Part shown: piece by piece, positions 1-11,080 of the stretch | Numbering within the stretch: position 1 is the stretch's first letter | Layout: each line of letters begins with the position of its first letter | Assembly (NCBI GenBank): GCA_036925085.1 | Contig: JAUPFP010000001.1 | Location: forward strand, 16,028,842 to 16,092,841 | Reading direction: 5' to 3' | Length of the DNA: 64,000 bases | Origin: Brachycybe producta | Lineage: Eukaryota; Arthropoda; Diplopoda; Playtdesmida; Andrognathidae | The notes under the pieces: generated by a model | What the model saw: the letters and a program-made list of their open reading frames with translations, nothing else | The model's database searches: none | Told to the model about the DNA's origin: nothing | Program-made: the position numbers and the translations under genes

Positions 1-590
1 TAGACGACTTCTTTTTGCCAACATCCTGAATATACCACGGCCACCAGAGCCAATTGTCACACGCTGGGGTACATGGCTACTGGATTCTTTCTACTATGCT
101 GAACATTTCCATGTGATTAAGGACTTTATTGAAAATCATCTGAATGATGACTCAATATCTATTGTCCATGTAAAGGAACTTTAAAAATCCAGCCATTTTT
201 TCTGATCTCACATATTTACAGCAATTTCAAAACCGTTATACAACCACCATAACATCACTGGAAAATACAAGCATGCCTCTAACCCAGTCACTAGCTATTC
301 TGAAACAACTGGAAAATGAATTGAATACCAATCCGTCAAAAAATGATGTGAAGCTAGCTGCTGCAAAGAAACTTAAGACTGTTGTAGAAAAAAATCCTGA
401 TTTATCTATTTTGCAAAATTTTGCAGCCTTTATTGAAGGAAAAGTGCACAGTATTCCTGAGTGTTACTCACCTGCTGAAATTTCAAAGTTCAAGTTTGCA
501 CCTGCTGTGTCAGTTGATGTGGAAAGATTATTTTCTCAGTTAAAATCTATGACTAGAATTAATCGGCCATTTACTGTAGGTTCACAATAA
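1..590 (+). pseudogene. hAT-family transposase C-terminal fragment
   Basis: Bases 1-180 read as the end of a hAT transposase core, including the block TRWGTWLLDSFYYAEHF near bases 60-110. After one frameshift near 172-182 the reading continues through 590. The end carries the hAT C-terminal dimerisation signature (FKFAPAVSVDVERLFSQLK, about bases 490-550). In the family this segment supports dimerisation of a cut-and-paste transposase; the same fold is found in domesticated relatives. The 5' part lies outside the window and no TIR or 8-bp TSD is visible. The frameshift and the missing final residues argue for a dead copy. A domesticated gene with an intron at the frameshift is less likely because no clear GT-AG pair fits. 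Confidence 0.8.
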
Positions 591-639
591 CCAAACCTTT
601 TTGCCTACGTTTTTTGCAGTTTTTTAGGACCTGAACCTC

Positions 640-778
640 CGAACCATAGTCATCAATTTCTAATTGGGTTTGTTACTTGGTCTGACATCATAAAAGGGTG
701 GAGGAAAAGAAATTCTAATGCTGGGCACAATTGCCTGCGAATTTTGCTCCCGTCATTTATGATGGGTTACCCCACTAG
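640..778 (+). mobile_element. Helitron 3' terminus
   Basis: The segment ends with a hairpin (CCCGTC at 749-754 pairing with GATGGG at 761-766, one G-T pair), nine bases, then CTAG at 775-778 followed by T. That is the standard Helitron 3' end: hairpin, short spacer, CTRR, insertion before T. The same end occurs in reverse at 60601-60630, and TCTGACA...CATAAAAGGG upstream is shared too. The 5' limit is uncertain; 640 is where similarity to the other copy fades. Confidence 0.7.
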
Positions 779-3700
779 TAAATAAATAATAAATGAGTAT
801 TACAGAAACCCAATAATAAATAAACTCAATGATTTGATATAATGACATAGAAGGGAAAAATCAAGAACATAGAAAGTGAACCTTCAATAAATATGTACGG
901 AAAAATTAGAACTAAATACAAAATTCAAAATGGGTCAAAATAAGGAGACCCATTTAAATCCCGAACAGTTTGAACAAAAAAAGAAAAAATATGGGTTGGT
1001 TCTAGCAAAAAGAACTTTGTAACGGAGAGAGCAGGGATTATTAACAATAGGAAAGTAAACAAGTTTTGTTAGCAATTATGCCTCTGGCAAGGGTTAGATG
1101 ATGGGCCCTTCTACGATGCTGTGGCAACCTGGTCTGCTCAATCAAATTTTTGATTGAGCAGACAAACTTTCTATGGTGATCTGCCTGACAGCATATAGTA
1201 GGCTGTTAGGTCGGACGCCATTTTGGTGCCAGCAGACCTCTCACCATTGGAGTCAATGGGTGAGAGGTCAGAAGTGACCACTGTCCCCTCCAGGTGGAGT
1301 TGCCTGGAGGTTTCTTTGGCTTGGTCAGCCATTGAATCTGAGCAGTGTGTTGTAGGCACTTGACTGAAGAGGATTTCTCTGCTGGAGGCCAGGGGTGGCC
1401 TCCATTGTTCTTTGTGTTGGAGTGTTCTTTTGTATGGCTTTGTTTGCTTTTGTTGTTTTTCCATGGGGGCTTGGCTGGTGGATTGCACCAGCCAAGTTGT
1501 ATGGAAGATTAACCACTGCTTTTATTTGCATATCTTGTAAGTGAATAAACATCTTTTATTATTTTACCTTACATCTATGTTGTGTGCATTATTGGGGAGT
1601 ACCGCGGGGTGGGGAAGAACTCTACGGATTTTCACCATCCATTTCCGGCCTATTGTCGGCCGGTGCTTAAGTCGGCTCGCGGTGAGAGGTCTCACCGCGA
1701 GCCGACGTGGCAGTGGTTTGTCCGTCGTGTCCGGCGAGGGGACTCCTGGAGAGCCGACGTGGACCCACGTCAACCGTGCAGAGGACTGCTACGGGTACGA
1801 TCCCATCCCCGTTTTGGAGTCTGGAGGCCGGGTAAGTTTTGTCAAGTTCTTTTTGACCGTACAAAGTTTGCTCGAGGTATTGTGATGGACCAGTCGGGTC
1901 GTTACAATCCCTGAGCAGTGGGAGGTTAAGACGAGACACTAATTCACCAGTTAACACTAAAATTGTAATTATTTAAAATAAATCTAGCAGTGGCCCTTTG
2001 TATAGCTTCATTAAGATCAATGTTAGAAGCTGTGTAAGGATCTCAAACTGAGGCCCCATACTCAAGAATGGATCGAACAAGGGAATTGTAAAGCATCTTT
2101 TAAGTAAGAACAGGACAGGAAGAAAAATGACGACAAAAGGGCAAGAATCTCACTGGCTTTAGTAGTAATAGTAGGACACTGAGCCGACCAAGAAAGGTTA
2201 AACTCAACGAAATCCCTAAGTACAGAAAATTGGGGACACGGTTAAGTAGTTCAGGGCCGATATAGTAAGAAACTGAGTGTTCCACCCTAAGTGAAAAACA
2301 GACCAATTTAGAATTCGACATTAATAGGAAGGTGGCTGGCAACAGACCACTCGAGCAAGCTAGATAGGTCATCATGGAAGGCACAACTAGACAAGTGCTT
2401 GTCAACCCCCTGCCAACCCCCACCCTGGGGGACACCAGAAGGAACAGAGCCCCAAGATGAAGAAACCCCCTTAAGAAAAACTTTTTGCACATGGGCAGAA
2501 AGCAAAGATTGAACACAAGAAAGCAATTTGCACCCAATACCCAGTTTAGATAATTTAGAGAACAGTAGGTTATGATTGACTATCAAAGGCGTTTTTAAAG
2601 TCAATAAATGCGGCATGAACAGCCAAACCATAATCGAGGGTACGAGTCTAATGATCTACACAATCGATCAACGCTAGTTCACAGCTCTGCCCCTTTCAAA
2701 AGCCAAACTGGACATCGCTGAGGAATTTATTAGAATCTAAATAGGCATACATGGCAGAAGCCAGAACATGTTCAAATGTCTTGGCAAAAACAAATGAGAG
2801 AAATAGGACGATATTGAACTGTGAGGTCACGTTTGCCCCAATTTATGTATTGGAATAACAATGGCGAACGCCACTCAGAAGGAAGAGCCCTGGGACATAA
2901 AAAATTAAACAAATTAGAAAGTGGTAGGGCTAGCAGATAATTGAGTCTATTAATAAGTAAGGGAGGAATCCCATCTGGCCCAGGGGCAGAATGAGTTTTA
3001 AAGGATGTAAGAATTTTGACAAAGCCCAAAGAGATATCCAAAATTGAGTTAAATATTGAATCAAATATTGATAAAAAAAATTCATTAAAATAGGAGGCCA
3101 TATCCAAAGAGGTTGAGATTTGACCAGCAGGGGTCAAGAACACACTAGGGGCAGAAGAATGGGAAAGGGATTTAATAAATCCCCAAAACATACGGGGATT
3201 CTCAGAATGAGAACATGCAATGAAATTAATGAAGTTAGCCTGGCCTTGCGAATGGAAGATTTTAGGGACTCCCTGATAGTATGAAAGTTAGCAAAATTGG
3301 CAGGGCATGGGAAGATCCTGGATAATTCATAAGCTTTCTTTTTAGAACGCACTAATTCAAAAATTTCACGAGAAATCCAGGGGTGGGACCTCCGTTTGCC
3401 ACGAGAAAAAGTGGGCACAAACTTATCAATGGCAGATAACAGAAGGTTCATAAAATTAAGCCATACTAAGTCAATGTCAGGACACAGTTGACAAATCCCT
3501 AAATGTATTAAGATTGGACAAAAGAGGGGTTAGGTAAAGAGCAATCTTAGAACAGTCTGCACGAAAAACATTTCTGTGGTGACGGGGCTTAGAACAGGAA
3601 GGTTTGGGGATATGATTTAAAGATACGAAGACCAAATCATGATCACTAATTCCAGGAGCTACAGAAACCCCCAGGTTTTTATCATCAAGAGTAGTTAGAC

Positions 3701-3868
3701 ACAAATCTAGTGAGGAGTAATGTGTAACTCTAGTAGGTGAGTTAACTAGCTGCCTCAGGGAATATAAGTTGCACAAATTAAAAAAATTATTTCCATACAA
3801 AGAGGAAGAGGTCCCAGTTACCCAATCAATAAAGGGAAAATTGAAGTCACCCATTGACATACATACTT
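779..3868 (-). mobile_element. CR1/L2-type LINE, degenerate, split by a solo LTR
   Basis: Read on the minus strand, a non-LTR retrotransposon runs from an endonuclease end (MGDFNFPFIDW, about 3825-3858, and GISDHDLVFVSL near 3610-3650) through the linker, then reverse transcriptase (APGPDGIPPLLINRL, about 2940-2990; VPQGG near 2420), to the C-terminal SILEYGASV block near 2050 and a final LPLLR..RRRAHHLTLARGI block around 1060-1120 and 1907-1930. Several frameshifts and stops are present, and the RT active-site region near 2330-2400 looks deleted. The 1120-1906 LTR interrupts the last coding segment. The endonuclease N-terminus and ORF1 are missing, as is usual for a 5'-truncated copy. It lies downstream of the third RRP7A-like exon and may sit in that gene's intron. 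Confidence 0.8.
1120..1906 (+). repeat. Solo LTR (Gypsy-type, TGTGGCAACC family)
   Basis: It begins TGTGGCAACCTGG and ends GGGTCGTTACA. Flanks are ATGC on the left and ATCC on the right, a 4-bp target duplication with one mismatch. Collapsing the LTR plus one flank restores the reading frame of the host LINE, which proves the insertion boundaries. Three hairpins are visible: 1132-1146 with 1149-1163, 1383-1391 with 1396-1404, and 1671-1687 with 1690-1706. AATAAA at about 1542 is a likely poly(A) signal. The closest relative is the LTR at 43529-44328. Confidence 0.85.
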
Positions 3869-4638
3869 TAAAGCTACCATTTTATTTTTACATTTTATTT
3901 ATTTTAATAATTTTATTATATTATATTGAAATCACCGCATTCCTTTTTTATTTTGCTGTATTTTATTACTTATTTTTAAATTGTGATTTAAACAATAAAA
4001 CAGACTATCACTATTGCAGTTCCTACTTCCTATGTGAGTAATGAGTAATGCTTTCTTAGCCAGTCTTTCAAATGTTTGTTCAAACATTAATGGCACATTC
4101 AAACTAGGCTGGTTGCTATTGGTTGGTTGTAGCCTTCTAGCAGCATAGTGTGAACTGCTTTTTCCAGCAGGCTAGTGATTTTAACAGCGGCTGGTGAAGT
4201 TGAACATGTACAACTTTAGCAGCCACCAGATAGTCACGTCACGACTCCCTTCCTGCTGCTACCAGTGTGCTACCGGATTTGATTTAGTTAATTCTTTTAA
4301 TTTTATGAAGATTTCTCTACGGGGTGCTAACCTACCACCACGTGGGGTAGATTAGCACATGAAACAAATATGTTAGAAAAATAACTACTAGTGTTTTTTA
4401 TTGCAATTTCTTCCTGAGTTATATGAACATATAGGCTAGTCAAAAGGTTATACTTCAAATACATGTTTCAATTTTATTCATTCCATTTCCTAAATAAATT
4501 GTAAAAAAAAATTACGTTTGAAAAGTGTGCCAACCAACCCCGGAGACCTACTGCACCACCATCTAGTACATTTTCTTAACGTGTTACCAGAGTGACAGAC
4601 CATCTCTAATCATTTGCTTTTGGCTCCCGCGGTCCTAC
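3869..4638. other. AT-rich stretch, probably RRP7A-like intron sequence
   Basis: No supportable ORF. If the RRP7A-like gene at 4639-5070 continues, this is the start of its third intron (donor at 4637-4638). I searched the minus strand for the next RRM-encoding exon and saw none. Confidence 0.4.
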
Positions 4639-5070
4639 CTTAAGTTTAGCTGTTTTAAAAACACGCAAGCCAGCACGATCGTCATTTCCTTCAAAGTGTA
4701 CAGTCTCCACAGGTCCAAATCGTTCAAATAACCTTTTGAGACATTCCTGTGAATAAAAACAAAAAATTCGTTTAATTTAGAAACGACATTGAATTGCAAA
4801 ACTGCCGGTTTTACTTCAGTGCAATAGGGCGGAATGTTAATCACGAACAGCGTTCGGTCTGAAGGCATGTCGATCAAGCCGCCTCGCACGAGGTTCGCTT
4901 TGTAGAACAATTGATGCACGGCTTGTCCGTACTCGTCAAACTTAACAGGTAAAACTGAGAAAAAAGCAAAACGTTACTACATATTAGTAAATTTAATAAA
5001 ATTACGATTTCAATCGCGTGTTATTACTTCGGAATCCGTTCCTCAGCAATTGAGCAGACTTCAAACCCAT
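4639..5070 (-). CDS. RRP7A: RRP7A-like ribosomal RNA-processing protein, exons 1-3
   Basis: Three coding exons fit together in phase: 5028-5070 (43 nt, ATG in a good context), 4815-4954 (140 nt) and 4639-4746 (108 nt), with GT-AG introns of 73 and 68 bp. The 97 residues include ILPVKFDEYGQA, then RTLFVINIPPYCTE at the start of an RRM-like fold, then ECLKRLFERFGPVETVHFEG. This matches RRP7A/Rrp7, a nucleolar factor for small-subunit rRNA processing. The third donor (4637-4638) is phase 0. The rest of the RRM and the C-terminal RRP7 domain are not found in the window to the left, so the next intron is long or the gene is broken. No frame damage is seen. A processed copy is excluded by the introns. 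The promoter region lies at 5071-5350. Confidence 0.85.
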
Positions 5071-5169
5071 TCCAAACAAATTTTAAGATAGAAAATATCG
5101 GAAAATTTCCACACAAAAAAAAAAAGTTAAAATTAGGAGCACAACAGACAAATAAACAGAAATTCAGAA

Positions 5170-5350
5170 GGGAAACAGAACTATTACAGGCAAGTAGGGG
5201 CCGCACGATTAAATGTTATCAGTGTGTCTACTTCTTCCATTATTTCCCTTTATACCTTATGGACGGAAGTTGATGGAGGGACGGTGCTTCACGAAAAGAA
5301 CAGCATATGGTTGAAACGAAAAGGTGGTACATACGACTATATCGCACACT
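5170..5350 (-). promoter_or_regulatory. Promoter-proximal repeat, copy A (upstream of RRP7A-like gene)
   Basis: On the minus strand this region shares long blocks with 10895-11080, such as ACCACCTTTTCGTTT, CTGTTCTTTTC, GTCCCTCCATCAACTTC, CGTGCGGCCCC and ACTTGCCTGT. A looser copy lies at 53060-53220. It sits 100-280 bp upstream of the RRP7A-like ATG and has the gene's orientation. The role as promoter is inferred from position only. Confidence 0.6.
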
Positions 5351-5392
5351 TATTTCGAAAAAACTGCACACTTAACATTAGCAGTTCAATGA

Positions 5393-6409
5393 GCCATATG
5401 TCCAATAAGCGCCTCTAGTGGCAGTAGGTCAAAAGATGCCCCCCTAAGAAGTTAGCAGACGAAACTTTAACATAGAACTTTATGAAAAAATCGCTGCACA
5501 CTGCACAGGTAAATTTTTTTGCCGTTTTCTCGCAAATTACAAGCCCAATTTTTGTGGATTTTTGAAAAAATAAAGAAAAAAGTCTGTAGTTTCACATCTA
5601 TGCATATTTCACAATGTTTTGTTATTTTTGATGTTTTATTCTGAACAAATTAATTTCATATATATAAAGTAGAAAATAAAACCATTTAAATATATATGTA
5701 TGAACGTTGTTGTTAAACCTAAACTTTTAACATAGAAGCCAATGGAGATTTCGATAAGTTAGTAAGTTCTTTTGCTTATTTCCTGCAAATTACTTGCACA
5801 GTTATCGTGAAATTTTAAAGAAATAAAGATAACAATAGCTGGTGTTATAATTAATCATTGTTTAATTAAGTATTCTTACTGGTTTTTGTTTTTCTTGTGT
5901 TATTCAAAAAATTAACTTCAATTATTCAGTGTAGGGTTCAGAATAAAACATTGAAAACAAACAAACAACGATAGAAATTAAGAAACCAATGCCTGATTGT
6001 GAAATTACGTACTTTTTTCTTTATTTCTTTAAAATTTCACGATATTTGTACAAGTAATTTGCAAGAAATAAAGAAAAGCACTTACCGACATATCGAAATC
6101 TCCATCGGCTTCCATGTTAAAAGTTTCGGTTTAACAGCAACGTTCAGAATAAAACATCAAAAATCACAAACAATGTGAAATATTATTGAAAATTGAAATA
6201 TTATCACATAGATGTGAAACTAAGTACTTTTTTCTTTATTTTTTTCAAAAATTCACTAAAAATGGGCGGGTAATTTGCGAGAAAACGGCAAAAAAACTTA
6301 CCGGTGCAGCGATTTTTCTATAGAGTTCTATGTTAAAGTTTCGTCTGCTAACTTCTTAGGGGCCATCTTTTGGCCTACTGCCACTAGCGGCGCTTATTGG
6401 ACATATGGC
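5393..6409. mobile_element. 1-kb inverted-repeat (foldback) element
   Basis: The two ends are inverted copies (GCCATATGTCCAATAAGCGCC on the left, its complement at the right), and similarity continues inward for nearly 500 bp on each side, meeting near 5900. Each arm holds two related segments. The right arm, read on the minus strand, keeps ATGGAAGCCGATGGAGATTT followed by CGATATGTCG and the donor-like GTAAGT. The left arm has the same segment with mutations, including ATA in place of the ATG. No transposase is encoded, so this is either a non-autonomous foldback transposon or a genomic inverted duplication. It abuts the RRP7A-like promoter repeat. Confidence 0.75.
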
Positions 6410-9400
6410 CAGAGTCTGTCGATCTTCCCCCATATGGTCTGCAATATATGCTAAAAACAGCATTAGCGAAAACTGCTCCCACCAGGTAGCGTAGTGATCG
6501 CATCTTGCCTTCAAGGATGATCTGTACATTCATTGCTTTTTGTTACCTGCTTGCACGAGTTATAACTGATTCACCTCTATTCTGTCATATGGCATTATAT
6601 GACCATACGTATAGTGATTCAGTGCCGGAATGTGTGGTGTCTGGTCGCACTCCACAACTTGCCCCTGCCCCACCACGCCCAATTATGCAGTGTGACTGGT
6701 GCCATTGCTCCTTCTTCCATATGAGTACACATCGACCGCACTGCAAACTGCAGCCCAACATTGGACACCCAGAGGCCCATGGCTGTAGCAAAGATCTAGC
6801 AGACCTACCCATCCCCAGGCCTGCCCCCAGTGTCGCCATATCTGATGCTCTTCCATTCGTTTGCCCACACTGCAACAAAACATTTTGGTTCCAAACGTTG
6901 CGTCAGCCAACACATAAGGCAGTCTCACCCGCAGCACCATCGTACAATAATAGCAAACCAGTACAAACCAAGTGATGGTCCTGCAGCTGCTCTCCTCTTT
7001 GAAAGCCCTGATGCCACAAATGACACCATTGCCTCTGACTTTGCACCCTTCAATCAACTGCTTCGTGCTCTTCTCGATTCGGACCCGATGAAGTTGTTGA
7101 ACTTTTTCAACGGACTTCTGCAGCTGCTATTCAAAACCTCCCTGGTCCAAAACACCCGGCCCAGAAGTTCTTTGAGGCCCGGAAAAAAGTCGTTTGCACA
7201 CATGGACCGACACTATACGGAAACCACACACCCGCAATGGAGAAGTAAACAGGAAAGGCAGAATCGGAATGCCTCATAAGAATATCAGAAGACCCAATTT
7301 CTGTACTACAATAGGAGAAGACAAGTGGTTTGCTCAGTAATGAACTCCAACAAGCCATCAAATTGTACCATAGATATGAGTACCATATATGCAGCCTTCA
7401 AGGCAAGTCTCGGTACACCCAACAACAGTGTCCGCTCCCATAAGAGCATAATACCCGAGTCTGTTCAGAATACTCTTGACGAAGCATACTTCGATGAAGT
7501 CGAGCCAGCACAAGTAATGGATGCCATCAAAAGAATTGTGGTGGACACATGCCCTGGACCTGATAGGGTACTTATGCGCCCTCTTAAGTGCCAGGCAGCT
7601 GCGGATGCCATTGGTCTCATTGGAATAATCATGCAGCATTGGCCATACATGCCAAAGCCACTGAGGTCATCCCGAACAATTCTGCTCTACAAGAAAGATG
7701 ACTCACACTCCGTTGACAACTGGCGTCCCATCTCTATGTTGTCGGTCATCCGCCAGATCATCGAGCATGTTCTCGATTGCAAGCTGCAGAAATTTGTGCT
7801 GCTCTTCACACACCAACGTGGGTTCACTTCTACACCCAGAACGCACATCAACACAACCATCATTAATGGGTGTCTCCAGGCAGCCAAGAAGGAAAAGCGA
7901 GACTGTGTCATCATCATGCTCGATGTAACCGGAGCATTCAATAATGTTGGCCACCAAGACCTGCTCCAAGTCCTCGACCAGACAAACATGCCATCAAAGC
8001 TGTGCAATGTTGTCACCCAACTTTTTCAGAGAAATACAATGCAGATCGAATGCAACTCCAAAAAATTTGTTTGCTGGACATACAATGCGGTCTCCTCCAG
8101 GGATCACCCCTTTCACCTTGGCTTTTCAACATGGCCATCAATTTCATCCTAGAAGAGCTCCCTGAACCCGACATCTCAGAGCGTTATGGCTTTCAACTGT
8201 CCAATGAACTCGGCAGTGTTTCTGTGGCGGGATTTGCAGATGACACTGGTCTGATTGCTAATTCAGTTGAGTCCGCAACACACCTTCCTGAACTTGCGAT
8301 TTCGTTGTTCTGGAGCATAGGGCTAGACATTAATGCACAAAAATCGTCAGCCATTGTTATTAAAGAAGGCAGCCTAACCAAACAGGACGTACATCTAGAT
8401 GGAACCAACTTCGTCACCTCCATTGCTAATAATGAGACAATTAAATATCTCGGAGTCACTTTTGGCAGTAAAATAAATTTCGACAAGAGGGCCCTTATCG
8501 ACAACCTGAAAGCAGACTTGGACTTAATATCTTCTCATCTCCTAAAAGCCGACCAGAAGCTGAATATCATCAACAAATTCATCTGGCCAAAGACCACATT
8601 CTCCTTCCAAATTGCACCTCTCCAGCAACTCCAGCAATGATTCCTTGCTGATGTTGACAAGATAATCTTAAGTGCAGTCAAGGAAATCCTTTGTCTCCCT
8701 GGGAACACAGCAGATGCCATGCTGAATAGCCCTCGTAAATTCAAAGGTCTTGGCATCGTTTGTGCTGAATGGGAGGCTTTCCTGCAGCATATCTCTATCT
8801 GTAAGAAACTTCTCATCAGTGGCGACATATACTGTAGGCACCTCCAGGATTTGGCACAAGAGATAATGTCATCCAGGGGTAAGATTTCCTTGCAATCCCT
8901 TCCAGTAACAGAAACTTCTCGCCATATGTGTGAAGGGCTATGTTTCAACGCATTTCTAAAGTGGATGACCATGGGGAGGGGTTCAGGCGTGGCTCTCTAT
9001 GCCGAAGTACCATATGCCAACAAGTGGATGACCGATAAATCAGGCCTCTCGAACTCTGAATTGACTGAAGGGTTGAAGTTGACCAGAAACCTGACTGCTG
9101 TTCGGAGTAACCTGGGCATGCACGTGCTGAGGATGGAAACCTTTGTCGGCACTGTCACAAAGAGGTTGAACATTGCTCATGTCCTTGGCAAGTGCGACCA
9201 GGGTTACCTTCTCTGTAACACGCGCCACAACCATGTCCGATCATCAATCACTTCTGCTCTTCATTCAGCTGGATTCAAAGTTGACGAGGAGAACCACTGC
9301 CAAGCATTAGGTGGGAGTAACAAACGAGCAGATATCATTGCTTTTTGCGAAGGCGACAAGAAAGGATTTATGGTGGACCCAACCATCAGAACAGAAAACC

Positions 9401-9465
9401 ACGTGGATCAGCCATTGCACGTTCATGCTGAAAAGAGGATTACTACAAAGACACTGGAGTGCTAG
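6410..9465 (+). pseudogene. R2-type non-LTR retrotransposon ORF (zinc fingers, RT, restriction-like endonuclease)
   Basis: The ORF is split over three frames. The N-terminal part (6505-7279) has Cys/His fingers, including CPHCNKTF with a frameshift before VSQHIRQSHP. The RT runs through 7325-8640: CPGPD (about 7548), NWRPISML (about 7720), LDVTGAFNNVGH (about 7920), QGSPLSPWLFNMAI (about 8095, after a frameshift) and FADD at 8233-8244. The C-terminal part (8719-9465) has KRADIIAF and GFMVDPTIRTE near 9320-9395, the PD-(D/E)XK-like endonuclease of the R2 superclade. The RLE endonuclease and N-terminal fingers separate it from the APE-type LINEs elsewhere here. A stop at 8638-8640 interrupts the thumb region. 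The family usually inserts site-specifically, often in 28S rDNA, but no rDNA is visible here. The 5' start is uncertain; the segment from 6410 to 6504 is unassigned. Confidence 0.8.
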
Positions 9466-9900
9466 TGTATACCCAGGCTCTTTGAATATTTCCGTATCCG
9501 GTTCAACCTGCCAAAATCATTGGTAACCAACATTGTGACGTCAGTTATCAAAGACACAGTACAGATTGTGCAAAACAGTGTGACTCAAAGACTATGCCTC
9601 ACCTAACCCTGCTATGTTTATTAGTCAACCTTATTTTGTTCGGTCCTATCCATTCCAATTGTCATCATGTTGTTCTGTACCTTTTTTAATTTCAAACTAA
9701 CTTGTTACCTGTTTTTATGTACATTTGTATTGATGTGTATTCTGAGTCGCTTGTCGGCTAGTCACATTGGTGTCCAGAGAGCAATAAAAAACTATTTTCT
9801 TCTATCAGAAAAAGGAACATGTAGAACAAAAGAAAACGATATAAATTGTCATTTTCTTTTGGTGAATGCGAATTCACTTTTTCACAAGAATATATGTCTG
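9466..9900 (+). other. Probable R2-type 3' UTR
   Basis: The sequence follows the endonuclease stop and holds no further domain. AATAAA near 9783 could be a processing signal. The exact 3' junction cannot be set. Confidence 0.4.
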
Positions 9901-10085
9901 TAATGTTTTAATTTCAAAATTAAATATAATAATTAAAGGTATTTTTTATGTTTGGTAATCTTTAAACTTCAAAATTAAATATAATAATATTTAAATATAA
10001 TAATAATTAAATGCCACTTTTCGTAATATTTGTAATGTTTTAACTTCAAAATTAAATATAATAATAATTAAATATATTAATAATA
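9900..10085. repeat. AT-rich tandem repeat
   Basis: Three degenerate copies of a unit containing TAATGTTTTAACTTCAAAAT followed by TAAATATAATAATAATTAAA. Confidence 0.6.
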
Positions 10086-10444
10086 ATAAACAGGGCAAGA
10101 AGGTTCATGCACTTAAAAGCAACAAAATATGCATGTATTCATGCAACAAAAAACAACTAAATATGCCATTAAATATGCACTATAAACAAATCTTATTCAA
10201 AATTTCACCCATGGAAATTGAAGAAAAATGTTTTATCAGAACTTACATATTGCAATGACAAACAAGCAACATTTTTTAATTTTCAAACTCAAAACTTCAT
10301 CAATTTTTTGCCAAAAAATTTTAATATTTAGAAAAATTTCTCTCAACATCAAAGGATATACGAGGAGCATAAGTCGTGCAGATTATCAATTGTATCAAGT
10401 TCATTGTTAATTTCATTTTTAAGATGAACCTGATTCTATGTTCT
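10086..10444. other. AT-rich sequence rich in AAATATGCA words
   Basis: ATGCA/AAATATGC words recur at about 10100-10180 and again at 10770-10830. No coding support. Possibly remnants of a non-autonomous DNA element. Confidence 0.3.
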
Positions 10445-10452
10445 CCTTATAC

Positions 10453-10664
10453 CAAGCATGTCAAACTCGTGGCCCACAGCAAATATCTTTGTGGCCCAGC
10501 CAATATAACAGTATGCAACAAAAGTTTTAATAAAAATTTCATACTGTACTTTTCGAAATAAACCTACATTTTTATAAAAATTGACGTTTTGACTTTTTTG
10601 TGGCCCACATAAACCTAGGCCTTGTTTATTCGGCCCATGTTAGCCTTTGAGTTTGACATGCTTG
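10453..10664. mobile_element. hAT-type MITE with 8-bp target duplication
   Basis: Perfect 16-bp terminal inverted repeats (CAAGCATGTCAAACTC...) bound a 212-bp non-coding segment. The flanks CCTTATAC (10445-10452) and CCTTATAA (10665-10672) form an 8-bp target duplication with one difference, as expected for hAT. TGTCAAACTC followed by GGCCCAC near the ends is common in hAT elements. Confidence 0.85.
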
Positions 10665-10894
10665 CCTTATAAAGTATATTTCCACAATTTTCAGGAAGTC
10701 AGAACAGTTCTAAGACCTATTTTAAAAAAAAAATTGCAAAAATTACAATTTACGGACTTTGTTTTGCCAATTTTGGCAAAATATGCATGCTTTGAAAAAA
10801 ATGACAAAATATGCAAAAACATGTATTATAATATTCATATATTTAGCATTAGCATGATATGAATCATCTTCCTATCTTATTTAGCATGAGCTCT

Positions 10895-11080
10895 GAGCCA
10901 GAAGAAGTGGGCAATATAGTCTCTTAACGCATGCACCACCTTTTCGTTTAAACCTTAGGCTGTTCTTTTCATTAAGCAACGTCCCTCCATCAACTTCTGT
11001 TCATAACGTAAATTGAAGGAAGTAAACCCAATAACAACTTTTAACCGTGCGGCCCCACTTGCCTGTGAACTATTAACGTA
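10895..11080 (+). repeat. Promoter-type repeat, copy B
   Basis: Close relative of 5170-5350 (read in reverse) and a weaker relative of 53060-53220. No recognisable gene follows; the ATG near 11206 opens only 11 codons. Confidence 0.65.

Noticed and set aside
1541..1957. Overlapping ORFs of 60-115 codons on both strands near 1.5-2 kb
   Set aside because: They fall inside the solo LTR and have no family resemblance.
3134..3451. Independent gene encoding a Lys/Arg-rich peptide
   Set aside because: It is the linker between endonuclease and RT of the minus-strand LINE.
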